From Woeseiaceae bacterium (GTDB taxonomy: Bacteria > Pseudomonadota > Gammaproteobacteria > Steroidobacterales > Woeseiaceae), in NCBI GenBank assembly GCA_030065915.1, contig JASJCQ010000022.1, positions 1 through 53,189 of the forward strand: DNA of 53,189 nucleotides. Reading direction: 5' to 3'. The first letter of the stretch is position 1. Each line of letters begins with the position of its first letter. The position numbers were made by a program, and so were the translations under genes. A model generated the notes under the pieces. It was not told the DNA's origin and did no database searches. It saw only the letters and a list, made by a program, of their open reading frames with translations. Of this stretch, positions 40,657-51,500 are shown one piece after another.

Positions 40657-42104
40657 TGGCAACGGAAAGCGAAGAACTGGAGAGCTTAGTCAATCGACGG
40701 TACGAACACGGATTCGTCACCGACATCGAGATGGACACCCTGCCCCCGGGGCTGAACGAGGACGTCATCCGCGCAATCAGCGCGCGCAAGAACGAGCCCG
40801 AGTTCATGCTCGAGTGGCGGCTGCGCGCATTCCGGATGTGGCTCGAGATGCGAGAGCCGAACTGGGCGCACGTCCACTATCCACCGATCGACTTCGATGC
40901 AATCTCTTACTTTGCAGCGCCCAAGTCCGATGCAGACCGGCCGAAGAGCCTCGACGAGGTTGATCCCAAGTTGCTGGAGACCTACGACAAGCTTGGTATT
41001 CCACTTCATGAGCGCGCGCGGCTTGCCGGCGTCGCCGTTGACGCGGTTTTTGACAGCGTGTCGGTCGCGACCACGTTCAAGGAGAAGCTGTCTGAGGCCG
41101 GCGTCATCTTTTGTTCGTTCTCGGAGGCTGTCGAGAATCATCCCGAGCTGGTCAAGAAATACCTCGGTTCTGTCGTTCCCCAGCGCGACAACTACTACGC
41201 TGCGCTCAACTCGGCCGTCTTCAGCGACGGTTCGTTTGTCTATGTGCCGAAGGGCGTACGATGCCCGATGGAACTGTCGACCTACTTCCGGATCAACTCC
41301 GCCAATACCGGGCAGTTCGAACGCACGCTGATCATTGCCGACGAAGGCAGTTACGTCAGCTACCTCGAGGGCTGCACGGCGCCGATGCGCGATGAGAATC
41401 AGTTGCACGCGGCCGTCGTCGAACTGGTTGCGATGAAAGACGCCGAGATCAAGTACTCCACCGTGCAGAACTGGTATCCCGGCGACGAGGAAGGCAAAGG
41501 CGGCATCTATAACTTCGTAACGAAGCGCGGCGACTGCCGTGGCGCTAACTCCAAGATATCCTGGACGCAGGTCGAGACGGGCTCTGCTATCACGTGGAAG
41601 TACCCAAGCTGCATTCTGCGCGGGGATAACTCGGTGGGCGAATTCTACTCCGTGGCCGTCGCGAACAACTTCCAGCAGGCAGACACCGGCACGAAAATGA
41701 TCCACATCGGCAAGAACACGAGCAGCACGATCGTCTCGAAGGGCATATCCGCCGGCAAGGCACAGAATGCCTATCGCGGCCTGGTCAAGGTCATGCCGCA
41801 AGCCGCCGGTGCGCGTAACCACACGCAGTGCGACTCGCTGTTGATCGGCAAGGAATGCGGCGCGCACACATTTCCGTACATGGAAATCAAGAACCAGGGC
41901 GCGAAGATCGAACACGAGGCGACGACGTCGAAAATATCGGCCGACCAGCTGTTCTACTGCCGGCAGCGCGGTCTGTCCGAAGAGGACGCCGTCAACATGA
42001 TCGTCAACGGCTTCTGCAAGGAAGTCTTTAATGAATTACCGATGGAGTTCGCCGTGGAAGCCCAGGCGCTCCTCAACGTCAGCCTCGAAGGCGCCGTTGG
42101 CTAA
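40656..42104 (+). CDS. sufB: Fe-S cluster assembly protein SufB
   Basis: SufB is the scaffold partner in the SufBCD complex. The 482-residue product carries the SufB signature segments: the N-terminal [38 protein letters not shown], and the C-terminal [20 protein letters not shown] and [18 protein letters not shown]. The conserved Cys in LFYCRQRG and the Glu/His residues of the beta helix are present. Cytoplasmic. Start overlaps the regulator stop. Confidence 0.95.
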   Translation: MATESEELESLVNRRYEHGFVTDIEMDTLPPGLNEDVIRAISARKNEPEFMLEWRLRAFRMWLEMREPNWAHVHYPPIDFDAISYFAAPKSDADRPKSLDEVDPKLLETYDKLGIPLHERARLAGVAVDAVFDSVSVATTFKEKLSEAGVIFCSFSEAVENHPELVKKYLGSVVPQRDNYYAALNSAVFSDGSFVYVPKGVRCPMELSTYFRINSANTGQFERTLIIADEGSYVSYLEGCTAPMRDENQLHAAVVELVAMKDAEIKYSTVQNWYPGDEEGKGGIYNFVTKRGDCRGANSKISWTQVETGSAITWKYPSCILRGDNSVGEFYSVAVANNFQQADTGTKMIHIGKNTSSTIVSKGISAGKAQNAYRGLVKVMPQAAGARNHTQCDSLLIGKECGAHTFPYMEIKNQGAKIEHEATTSKISADQLFYCRQRGLSEEDAVNMIVNGFCKEVFNELPMEFAVEAQALLNVSLEGAVG

Positions 42105-42119
42105 ACCAGGAATACACCA

Positions 42120-42868
<749 letters not shown>

Positions 42869-42872
<4 letters not shown>

Positions 42873-44110
42873 GCAAGCCTGACAAACTGCAGTCAGCAGC
42901 GGAGCAGCTCGGGCCGGACGGACTGTCTGACCTGCGTTCGCGTGCTGCGAAGAAGTTCGGCGCGACCGGATTCCCGACAACGCGCATGGAAGACTGGAAG
43001 TACACGGACCTGTCGATCGCGAGCGACATTAGCGTCGCTGCGCTCCAAGACTTCCGAACCGATCTTCCGCCCTCCTACGAGATTCCTGACATCGATGCCC
43101 ATTGGCTGGTCATCTCCAACGGCAGTCCACAGGTTGGCAGCTTCTCGGCCATCGACGGCGTTGAAGTGTCGCTACTGTCCGAGGCCGACGTCGACCTGCA
43201 GTTCAACCTGCCGCTGTCCGACCTGAACCTGGCATTGCTGTCCGACGGCCTGAGACTGACCGTAGATTCCGGCGTCAACATCGACAAACCGATCGGCATC
43301 CTGTTCTTCGACGACGCTGACACCGAGTCGCTCGTATCGCAGGGCCGCGTGATCATCGACGTATCGAAATCTGCGTCGGTCCAGGTCATCGAGTTCCACG
43401 CAACTCGCGGGGACGCGAGAAAATACGCCAACGTCTTTGTCGATTTGAACATCGGCGACAACGCGCGCGTCGACTATGCCCGCCTGCAGGCGCGTGACCC
43501 GTCGGCTGTGCAAACGGCGCGCTTGAGCGTGGCCGCCGGCCGTGATGCCACGCTACGCCACTTCGCGCTCGACACCGGCGGCAAGCTGGTACGCAACGAC
43601 CTCGCCATCGACATCGCGCAGACGGGCGCAAACGTTGATTTCAACGGCCTCTATCTCGCCGATGCCATGCAGCACGTCGACAACCATACGCGCGTCGACC
43701 ATCGTGTCGGGCCTGCACATTCCAACCAGGAGTACCGGGGAATCGTCAAGGGCCGGGCGGTCTGGAACGGCAAGGCTGTTGTGCACGAGGGCGCCGACGG
43801 CACGGACGCACAGCAGGCCAACCACAACCTGCTGGTCGCGGAGCGGGCAGAAATCAACGCGAAGCCCGAGCTGGAGATTTACGCCGAGGACGTCAAGTGC
43901 AGTCACGGCACGACTGTCGGCCAGCTTGACGAAAATGCGGTTTTCTATCTGCGCACCCGTTGCCTCGACGAGGAACAGGCGCGCAGGCTGATGACGCACG
44001 CGTTCGCAATGGGCGTGGCGCATCGTTGTCCGATCGATGCCTGCACGGCGTGGGTTGACGCTCATGTCGACGCGGCACTGAACGCGCTAATCACGGAGGA
44101 TGCTGAGTAA
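42869..44110 (+). CDS. sufD: Fe-S cluster assembly protein SufD
   Basis: A 413-residue beta-helix protein. The N-terminal [15 protein letters not shown] and the C-terminal [20 protein letters not shown] are SufD markers. It forms the SufBC2D complex with sufB and sufC products. TAATG overlap with sufS marks tight coupling. Confidence 0.93.
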
Positions 44111-45348
44111 TGCTCGCTGAAGAACAGCGGATATCGATGGCGGACCGGCTGCGTGCAGATTTTCCCGCGCTGCATCAGTCCGTCAATGGTCGGCCACTGG
44201 TCTATCTCGACAGCGCCGCGTCTGCGCAGCAGCCGAGCTGCGTCATAGATACCGTTGCCGAGTACGCACGACATGATCATGCCAACGTCCATCGAGGTGT
44301 ACATACGCTGAGCCATCGCGCCACCGATGCCTATGAGGGCGCCCGTGACAAGCTGGCCGGATTCATCAATGCAAACAGTCGTCGTGAAGTCGTGTTTACC
44401 AGCGGTACGACCGAAGCCATAAACCTCGTCGCACAGAGCTTTTTGCGCCCCAAGGCCGGCCCCGGCGACAAGATCCTCATCACGCACATGGAGCATCATG
44501 CGAACATCGTGCCGTGGCAGCTGGTCTGCGAGCAGACCGGCGCGGAGCTCATTGTTGCGCCGATGGACGACAGCGGTACGCTGGACACTGACGCGCTCTA
44601 CGCGCTGCTGGACGAGCGGGTCCTGTTAGTGGGCGTCGTACACGTCTCCAACGCACTCGGGACGATCAATCCGGTTGAGGACATCATCCGTGAGGCCCAC
44701 GCACGGGAGATCCCGGTATTGGTGGACGGCGCGCAAGGTGTACCGCACAAGGCCATCGACGTGCAGGCGCTCGACTGTGAGTTCTATGCCTTCTCCGGGC
44801 ATAAGATGTTCGGCCCGACCGGAACCGGCGTGCTGTATGCCAAGGAAGCGTTGCTTGACGCGATGCCTCCTTACCAGGGCGGCGGCGATATGATCCTCGA
44901 AGTCAGTTTCGATAAGACGGTGTACAACGAGCTGCCCTACAAGTTCGAAGCCGGCACTCCGAATATCTCAGGCTTCGTCGGTCTCGGCGCCGCCGTGGAC
45001 TATCTGCTCGGCGTCGGCCTCGAGACCGTATCGGAGCTCGAGAAGGACCTGCTTGAATACATGACCGCGCGCCTGTCGGAGCTGGACGGCATCCGGCTGA
45101 TCGGTACAGCAGATAACAAAGCGAGCGTCCAGTCGTTCATCCTTGGCGACATTCACTCGCATGACCTGGGAACGATTCTCGATCACCAGGGTGTGGCGAT
45201 CCGCACGGGACACCACTGCGCGATGCCGGTGATGCAATTCTTCGACGTACCGGGGACCGCAAGAGCGTCGCTGGCGCTGTACAACAACCGCGACGACGTC
45301 GACCGGCTGGTTTCGGCATTGACGGTCGCCCAGGAAATGTTTGCCTGA
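44110..45348 (+). CDS. sufS: Cysteine desulfurase SufS
   Basis: A group II cysteine desulfurase of 412 residues using PLP. The pyridoxal lysine lies in FYAFSGHKMFGPTG, and the catalytic cysteine in RTGHHCAMPVMQFF. It takes sulfur from cysteine as a persulfide for the Suf scaffold. No sufE is present; a SufU-like protein follows and probably receives the sulfur. The start ATG at 44110 overlaps the sufD stop. Confidence 0.94.
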   Translation: MLAEEQRISMADRLRADFPALHQSVNGRPLVYLDSAASAQQPSCVIDTVAEYARHDHANVHRGVHTLSHRATDAYEGARDKLAGFINANSRREVVFTSGTTEAINLVAQSFLRPKAGPGDKILITHMEHHANIVPWQLVCEQTGAELIVAPMDDSGTLDTDALYALLDERVLLVGVVHVSNALGTINPVEDIIREAHAREIPVLVDGAQGVPHKAIDVQALDCEFYAFSGHKMFGPTGTGVLYAKEALLDAMPPYQGGGDMILEVSFDKTVYNELPYKFEAGTPNISGFVGLGAAVDYLLGVGLETVSELEKDLLEYMTARLSELDGIRLIGTADNKASVQSFILGDIHSHDLGTILDHQGVAIRTGHHCAMPVMQFFDVPGTARASLALYNNRDDVDRLVSALTVAQEMFA

Positions 45349-45803
45349 TGAGCGGCGCTGGCGACAGCGAGATTCGGGAGCTGTATCGCTCGACGATCCT
45401 CGATCACGCCAGGACGCCAAGACGTTTTGGGCGGATGAAGAATCCGACGCACACCGCACAGGGCATCAATTCCCTGTGCGGCGACAAGCTTGAGATATAC
45501 CTTACCGTTCAAGCAGACAAGATAGTCGATGTCAGCTTCGACGGTACGGGTTGCGCCATCTCATTGGCATCAGCATCGATGATGTCGGACCGGGTCATCG
45601 GACAGTCCATCATCGAAGCGATGAGCGACATCGAGCTCGTCGGCGATTCGCTGAACGGTAGTTCAAGCGCAACGCTGCCGGGTAGTCTCGAGGCCTTGAA
45701 GGGTGTGCGCGAGTACCCGTCTCGGGTAAAGTGCGCGACCCTGGCATGGCATGCGCTGGGTGCCGCGATCGAAAGTGATGGTAGCGTCGCGACGACCGAG
45801 TAA
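45348..45803 (+). CDS. sufU: SufU-like sulfur transfer / scaffold protein
   Basis: A 151-residue IscU/SufU-type protein with three conserved cysteines: NSLCGDKL, GTGCAISLASASMM and RVKCATLAW, and an Asp next to the first. SufU acts as zinc-dependent sulfurtransferase for SufS in organisms without SufE. The insertion typical of SufU between the second and third Cys is seen. ATG overlaps the sufS stop. Confidence 0.9.
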   Translation: MSGAGDSEIRELYRSTILDHARTPRRFGRMKNPTHTAQGINSLCGDKLEIYLTVQADKIVDVSFDGTGCAISLASASMMSDRVIGQSIIEAMSDIELVGDSLNGSSSATLPGSLEALKGVREYPSRVKCATLAWHALGAAIESDGSVATTE

Positions 45804-45866
45804 GGCCGGCATGAACGAATTTGCACAAAGGTTAATCTGTAGAATTTTGAAAGGACGCGCAGCCTG

Positions 45867-45965
45867 ATGTTTGGACATATGAATGAGCCTACTCGAGAGC
45901 ACCTGCGCTCTTTCCGCAAGTGTGTTCGTTGCAGCTGTAGAAGCAGAAAAGGATGGGAAACCTGA
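45867..45965 (+). CDS. Mini-ORF 1 in the sufT leader
   Basis: A 32-residue frame that starts MFGHMNEPTREHL, with the first eight residues identical to those of SufT, and continues FRKCVRCSCRSRKG. It is Arg- and Cys-rich with a CxxCxC motif. Its TGA overlaps the ATG of mini-ORF 2 (TGATG). Whether it is translated is unknown; it may only be a product of the duplication. Confidence 0.4.
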   Translation: MFGHMNEPTREHLRSFRKCVRCSCRSRKGWET

Positions 45966-46063
45966 TGTTTGGGCATATGAATGAGCCTACTCGAGAGCAC
46001 CTGCGCTCTTTCCGCAAGCATGTGCGTTGCAGCTGTAGAAGCAGAAAAGGACGGGAAACCTGA
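45965..46063 (+). CDS. Mini-ORF 2 in the sufT leader
   Basis: The second copy, also 32 residues, differing from mini-ORF 1 in having FRKHVRCSC and KGRET at the end. Its TGA overlaps the ATG of sufT in the same TGATG fashion. Because the unit is 98 bp, each copy shifts the frame, so stop and restart overlap exactly at every junction. Confidence 0.4.
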   Translation: MFGHMNEPTREHLRSFRKHVRCSCRSRKGRET

Positions 46064-46614
46064 TGTTTGGGCATATGAATGAGCCTGTCACAATCTCACG
46101 TGACGTGCGGGCGATCATCATCCCGGCCGGGGAAGAGATTCTGCTGCGCGAGGGGACAACGGGGTTCATCACGCAAGCGTTGGGCGGATCGTTTACCGTG
46201 TACGTGGAAGGCAACCTGTTTCGTATCGCCGGCACGGACGCAGACGCGCTCGGCAAGGAAGTAACGCCGCCGCCCAGTGTTCCGGACAATCCGTCCGATG
46301 CCGATATCGAGGAAGTCATCTGGCAGCAGCTGAAGACCTGCTACGACCCGGAGATTCCGATCAACATCGTCGACCTGGGGCTCATCTATCGCTGCGAGGT
46401 TACGCCGCTCGGTAACGGCGAGCGATCCGTCAGTATCGACATGACGCTTACCGCACCGGGATGCGGCATGGGCGACGTTCTTGTGCAGGATGCGCGAGAC
46501 AAAGTCTCGATTGTGCCGACGGTCGCGGATGTTCACGTTGAGCTCGTCTTCGACCCGCCCTGGAACCAGGGCATGATGTCTGAGGAAGCGCGGCTGCAAA
46601 CCGGGATGATGTAA
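46063..46614 (+). CDS. sufT: Putative Fe-S cluster assembly protein SufT
   Basis: A 183-residue protein of the SufT family with a C-terminal DUF59 (MIP18-like) domain: EEVIWQQLKTCYDPEIPINI, VDLGLIYRCEV, MTLTAPGCGMG and VELVFDPPWNQGMM. SufT is thought to assist Fe-S maturation or delivery. The N-terminal part matches the family's ALGGSFTVYVEGNLFRI. The ATG at 46063 lies in the duplicated leader; a second ATG at 46075 (MNEPVTIS) may be the ancestral start. Confidence 0.9.
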   Translation: MFGHMNEPVTISRDVRAIIIPAGEEILLREGTTGFITQALGGSFTVYVEGNLFRIAGTDADALGKEVTPPPSVPDNPSDADIEEVIWQQLKTCYDPEIPINIVDLGLIYRCEVTPLGNGERSVSIDMTLTAPGCGMGDVLVQDARDKVSIVPTVADVHVELVFDPPWNQGMMSEEARLQTGMM

Positions 46615-46616
46615 TC

Positions 46617-47117
46617 GTGAAGACGTTGACGATATTGCGACACGCAAAGTCCAGTTGGTCCAACGTTTCTCTGTCGGATGCCGAACGACCGCTGAATCGA
46701 CGCGGTGAGCGCGATGCACCGCGCATGGGTAAACGTATGGGCGAGGCTGGCGTTCGCCCTGCTCTCATCGTCAGCAGCCCTGCCGTGAGGGCCTGGACGA
46801 CGGCGCGAATCGTCGCGGAGCAAATCAACTACCCGCTCGAGTTTCTCGAGAAAGATCCATCGCTCTATCTTGCGTCACTCGACGGCCTGCTCGATGTCAT
46901 CGTTGCGCAGGACAACACCGTCAGCAGCCTGATGATCGTCGGCCACAATCCGGGCCTGACGTCACTCGTGAACTTCTTCTCGCCGGGACTGACGGACAAT
47001 CTGCCGACCTGCGGCATCGTCAGCGTATCGATGGACACCGACTCCTGGGACCTGTACACGCCGCCGAAAGCGTCACTGGACTACTACGACTACCCGAAGA
47101 AACTGCCCGGCTTCTAG
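46617..47117 (+). CDS. Histidine phosphatase family protein (SixA-like)
   Basis: A 166-residue histidine phosphatase: catalytic LRHAKSSW with the active-site His at the N-terminus, ERPLNRRGERDAPRMG, and the second His in IVGHNPGLTSLVNF. SixA dephosphorylates phosphohistidine in HPt domains or in the nitrogen PTS. The start GTG is 2 nt after the sufT stop, so it is in the SUF operon. The link with Fe-S biogenesis is not obvious. Its stop TAG is in a palindrome. Confidence 0.88.
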   Translation: MKTLTILRHAKSSWSNVSLSDAERPLNRRGERDAPRMGKRMGEAGVRPALIVSSPAVRAWTTARIVAEQINYPLEFLEKDPSLYLASLDGLLDVIVAQDNTVSSLMIVGHNPGLTSLVNFFSPGLTDNLPTCGIVSVSMDTDSWDLYTPPKASLDYYDYPKKLPGF

Positions 47118-47203
47118 CCCGAAAATCTCACCGATTCACGGGTAAGATCGGTCAGACAACGGGCCAGCGAGAAACCTTGTAATCGGTGAGATATTCGGGC
47201 TAG
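47114..47203. repeat. Long palindrome between sixA-like and sdaA (copy 2)
   Basis: Arms of 23 nt (47114-47136 and 47181-47203) pair with one mismatch, around a 44-nt centre. The left arm includes the sixA-like stop TAG and the right arm the sdaA stop. The centre shares the order CGATT, TCGGTC, GACAAnGGGC, AGCGAGA with the palindrome at 36782-36946. Possible bidirectional terminator or a mobile palindrome. Confidence 0.75.
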
Positions 47204-48558
47204 CACTCCGGTACGTTAACCGCGAGACCGCCCTGCGACGTCTCCTTGTAGTGGGTCGACATATCGAGGCCGGTCTGGCGCATTGTGGCAATGACCTGAT
47301 CGAGCGTGACTTTGTGCGTTCCGTCTCCGTGCCTGGCGAGCCGCGCGGCGTTGATCGCCTTGACCGCCCCCATCGCATTTCGCTCGATGCAAGGAATCTG
47401 CACGAGGCCGCCGATCGGGTCACAGGTCAGACCGAGATTGTGTTCCATACCGATCTCCGCGGCTTCCTCTACCTGGTCGTTGACGCAACCCATGGCTGCC
47501 GCAAGACCGCCGGCCGCCATCGAACAGGCGACACCCACCTCCCCCTGGCAACCCATCTCCGCGCCGGAGATCGACGCGTTGACCTTGTACAGGATGCCAA
47601 TGGCGCCCGCCGTCAGCAGGAAGGTCCGGATGCCTTCATCCGATGAGTCCGGGACGAAACGAACGTAGTACATCATCACCGCGGGTATGATCCCGGCGGC
47701 GCCGTTCGTCGGTGACGTCACGATACGACCACCGGCTGCATTTTCCTCGTTGACTGCGATCGCGTAGGCATTAACCCAGTCCATCGCATCCATCGGACCC
47801 GGATCCTGTCGCTTCGTCAACGAGCGGCTAAGCTTGGCGGCGCGCCGGGTGACCGCCATCTTGCCAGGCAGCACTCCATCTGTGCTCATGCCTCGCTCGA
47901 TGCAGTCAGCCATCGCCTGCCAAAGAACGCGGAGGCGTTCGTTGATCTCTTCGGCGCTGCGCCACGTTCGTTCGTTTGCGAGGACGAGCTCCGCAATGGA
48001 CAGCTTGTTGGCATCGGCAACCGCCAGTAGCTCGGCACTGGTGCCGAAGGCATACGGTGGCTCGCCGTGTTGAGCCTCGGGTTCCGGCTCGTCGCCGCGA
48101 GCGATGAACCCTCCGCCGAGCGAATAGTAGATGTCCTCCCGGACAACGTTTCCCCGGCTGTCGGCCGCAAGGAAGTGCATGCCGTTGGTATGGCGCGGCA
48201 GCTCCTCGGCGTAGTTGAAACGGATGTGTGCATCCGGATCGAAATCAAGCGCCGTTCTCGCCAGCAATTTCAGCTTGCCGGAAGAACGAACGTCATCCAG
48301 CAATGCAGGAATTCGATCGGGGTCAGCGGAATCGGGTACGAAACCCATCAGGCCGAGCTGTATCGCAGAGTCCGTACCGTGCCCGCGCCCGGTAAAAGCG
48401 AGCGAACCATGCAAGGTGACGACAATCGAATGGACGGAATCGAGTGAGTCTCCAAGGCTCCGTGCGAACGCAGCGGCTGCCAGCATAGGCCCGCTCGTGT
48501 GCGAGCTGGACGGACCGATTCCGATCTTGAAGATGTCAAAGACGCTGATCGTCGACAT
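47200..48558 (-). CDS. sdaA: L-serine ammonia-lyase (single-chain SdaA type)
   Basis: A 452-residue L-serine dehydratase producing pyruvate and ammonia. The N-terminal [20 protein letters not shown] is the beta domain, and the C-terminal alpha domain has the cluster-binding cysteines [20 protein letters not shown], and [20 protein letters not shown] [4Fe-4S] cluster is expected, so the neighbouring SUF operon may serve it. It starts 2 nt after the putA stop, on the same strand; the two form a unit. Confidence 0.93.
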   Translation of the reverse strand: MSTISVFDIFKIGIGPSSSHTSGPMLAAAAFARSLGDSLDSVHSIVVTLHGSLAFTGRGHGTDSAIQLGLMGFVPDSADPDRIPALLDDVRSSGKLKLLARTALDFDPDAHIRFNYAEELPRHTNGMHFLAADSRGNVVREDIYYSLGGGFIARGDEPEPEAQHGEPPYAFGTSAELLAVADANKLSIAELVLANERTWRSAEEINERLRVLWQAMADCIERGMSTDGVLPGKMAVTRRAAKLSRSLTKRQDPGPMDAMDWVNAYAIAVNEENAAGGRIVTSPTNGAAGIIPAVMMYYVRFVPDSSDEGIRTFLLTAGAIGILYKVNASISGAEMGCQGEVGVACSMAAGGLAAAMGCVNDQVEEAAEIGMEHNLGLTCDPIGGLVQIPCIERNAMGAVKAINAARLARHGDGTHKVTLDQVIATMRQTGLDMSTHYKETSQGGLAVNVPEC

Positions 48559-48560
48559 GT

Positions 48561-51500
48561 TCAGTCTGAGCCGAGAGAAAGCAGGCTCGTGTTGCCTCCT
48601 ACCGCAGCGATATTGTTGCTGACCGTGAATTCCCTGCCGAAGCGAGCCAGGTAATTCGGCCCGCCCGCCTTGGGCCCGGTGCCCGACAGTCCGCATCCGC
48701 CGAAAGGCTGCACGCCGACGATGGCGCCGATCATGTTCCGATTGACGTAGAGATTACCGACGGCGCAGAGCTCCGCGATTTCCCGAGCACGCGAGTCGAT
48801 GCGACTGTGCACGCCCATCGTCAGGCCATAGCCGGTCGCGTTGATGGCATCCACCGTCTTTTCGAGATCGCGGGACTTGTACCGGTACACGTGCAGGACA
48901 GGACCGAATACCTCGCGTTCCAGCTGCTCGATGCTATCGATCTCGATCAGTGTCGGGGCGAAGAAGGTGCCCTTGGCAGCGCTGTCGGGTAGCTTCGTAC
49001 GGTGCAGTACCTTCGCTTGCTCTTTCATGCGCTGTACGTGCGCCTCGAGCACTGCACGCGCCTCCTCGTCGATGGCCGGTCCGACATCCGTCTCGAACTT
49101 CGCGGGGTCGCCCACGTCGAGTTCATCCATATGACCCTTGAGCAGGTCGATGACGCGCGGCGCGATGTCGTCCTGGACACACAGGATCCTCAGCGCCGAG
49201 CATCGCTGACCTGCACTGTTAAAGGCCGAGTGCACGGAGTCCAGGACAACCTGTTCCGGCAGCGCTGAGCTATCAACGAACATCGCATTCTGGCCACCGG
49301 TCTCTGCGATAAACGTCGCGATCGACGCATCCCGCGCTGCCAGTGTCCTGTTGATCAGGCGCGCCGTCTCCGTCGACCCGGTGAAGGCAACGCCGGCGAC
49401 GCGAGGGTCCTTGACGGCGTAGCCGCCAATTTCGGCGCCGTCGCCCGGCAGGTAGTGCAACACGCCTGGCGGAACGCCAGCCTCGAGCAACAGTTGAACC
49501 GCGCGATAGGCGACCAGCGGCGTCTGTTCCGCCGGCTTCGCCAACACGGCGTTGCCGGCCGCCAGCGCCGCCGACACCTGGCCGGCAAAGATTGCCAACG
49601 GGAAGTTCCATGGACTGATGCACACGAATGTCCCACGACCGCGAAGGCCCAGCGTATTGCGTTCGCCGGTCGGGCCAGGAAGCAGACTCGGCTCTCCGAA
49701 TTGACGGCGTGCCTCTGCGCCATAGAAACGCAGAAAGTCCACAGCTTCTCGGAGCTCCGATAACGCGTCCGGTATCGTCTTCCCGGCTTCCCTGACGCAG
49801 AGTGACATCAGGTCGGCGCCGTTCTGCTCAAAGAGATCGGCAGCTTTGTCGAGTATCGCTGCGCGCTGATCGGCGGGCGTTCGGTCCCAGGCAACTTGCG
49901 CTTTCTGCGACGCGGACAACGCATCGTCAACGTCGGCCTGCGTCGCATTGACGACCGTTCCGACGACGCTACTCGTCTCGCTGGGGTCCAGGGACGGCAA
50001 CGGCTCACCGCTGCCCAGCCTGCCGTTGACGATTGGCACCGCCGACGCCTCCATCCCGGCTGCAGCATCCATGGCTTCGAGCAGCTTCGTTCGCTCGACG
50101 GTGTTGGCGAAATTAAAGCCAGCGGAGTTGCGGCGCTCCTCGCCGAACATGTCGGCCGAGGCAAAGATCCCCGTATGCGGTCGACAATCGTGCGATTCGG
50201 CCGTCTCCAGCGGGTCGGCAATAATCTCTTCAATATCGACGCGTTCATCGACGATGCGATTGACGAACGACGTATTCGAGCCATTCTCGAGTAAGCGCCG
50301 CACGAGGTACGGCAGAAGGTCTTCGTGACTGCCGACCGGTGCATAGACCCGGCACGGCCGACCGTATTTGTCCGGATCCATGACCTGCCCGTAGAGCTCT
50401 TCACCCATACCGTGCAGACGCTGGAACTCGTAGTCACGTCGCTCGCCAGCGTAGTGCATGATGCTCGCCATCGTGTGCGCGTTATGCGTCGCGAAACGGG
50501 GGTAGATAAGCTCACCAGCGGCCAGTGCTCGCCGTGCACAGGCGAGGAAGGAGACATCGGTATGCGACTTGCGCGTGAATACAGGAAAGCTCTCGAGCCC
50601 GAGTTCCTGCCCGTGTTTGATCTCGGCATCCCAATAAGCACCTTTCACAAGGCGAACCGGGATACGCCGGCCACCTCGCTTCGCAAGCTCAGCGATGTAA
50701 TCGACAACCGGGCCGGCACAGCGCAGGTACGTCTGCACGGCAAGGCCCAGGCCCTCGTAACCTTCCATGGACGGATCGATGTACACTTTTTCGAACACAC
50801 GAAGCGAAATCTCGAGGCGGTCGGCCTCCTCCGCATCGATCGTTAGCGCTGTGCCGGCCTCCTTCGCAAGTTGCGCGAGCTCCAGCACATTCGGCGCCAA
50901 TTCATTCAGGACGCGATCGCTGTGGGTCCAGGAATAGCGAGGGTGCAGTGCCGACAACTTGACCGATATCGTCGGTGCCTCAAAGACATCGTCCATGTGG
51001 CCCCGAGGACTGTTGCCGATCTGCTCGATACCCTCCTTGTACGCCGCCAGGTACCGGGCGGCATCGGCCGTCGTCAACGCCGATTCGCCGAGCATATCGA
51101 ACGAATAACGATAGGCGGCGTTCTGCTTTTTCATGGAACGCTTCAGGGCCTCGTCGATGGTCCGCCCCATAACGAATTGGTGGCCCATGATTCTCATCGC
51201 CTGTCGCATCGCCGTTCGAACGACGGGCTCGCCTGCGCGTCCCGCGAGCTTGGTCAGCAGCTTGCCGGGATTCCAGGTCGATACTTCCTCGGGTTGCAGG
51301 AGTTTGCCGGTGAGCATCAGGCCCCAGGTGGACGCATTGACGAACAGCGAATCACTCTCGCCGAGATGATCGCGCCAGCGCGCCGAGGTGATCTTGTCTG
51401 CGATCAGCTCATCGGCCGTATCGGCATCGGGAATTCGAAGCAGAGCTTCGGCGATACACATCAGCAGGACGCCCTCCTGCGACGAGAGATCGTACTCCTG

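Larger units (their letters stand above)
45863..46086 (+). repeat. 98-bp tandem duplication before sufT
   Basis: Units start at 45863 and 45961; a third, partial copy starts at 46059 and runs into sufT for 28 nt. Units 1 and 2 differ at about 5 of 98 positions. Each carries AAAAGGA(T/C)GGGAAACC and ATG TTT GG. The sequence upstream of unit 1 (TGTAGAATTTTGAAAGGACG) is a diverged version of the unit's own end, so the duplication includes the native leader. Confidence 0.88.

Noticed and set aside
40686..41915. Long minus-strand reading frame opposite sufB
   Set aside because: It mirrors the GC-rich codon pattern of sufB, has no motif, and sufB is a certain gene.
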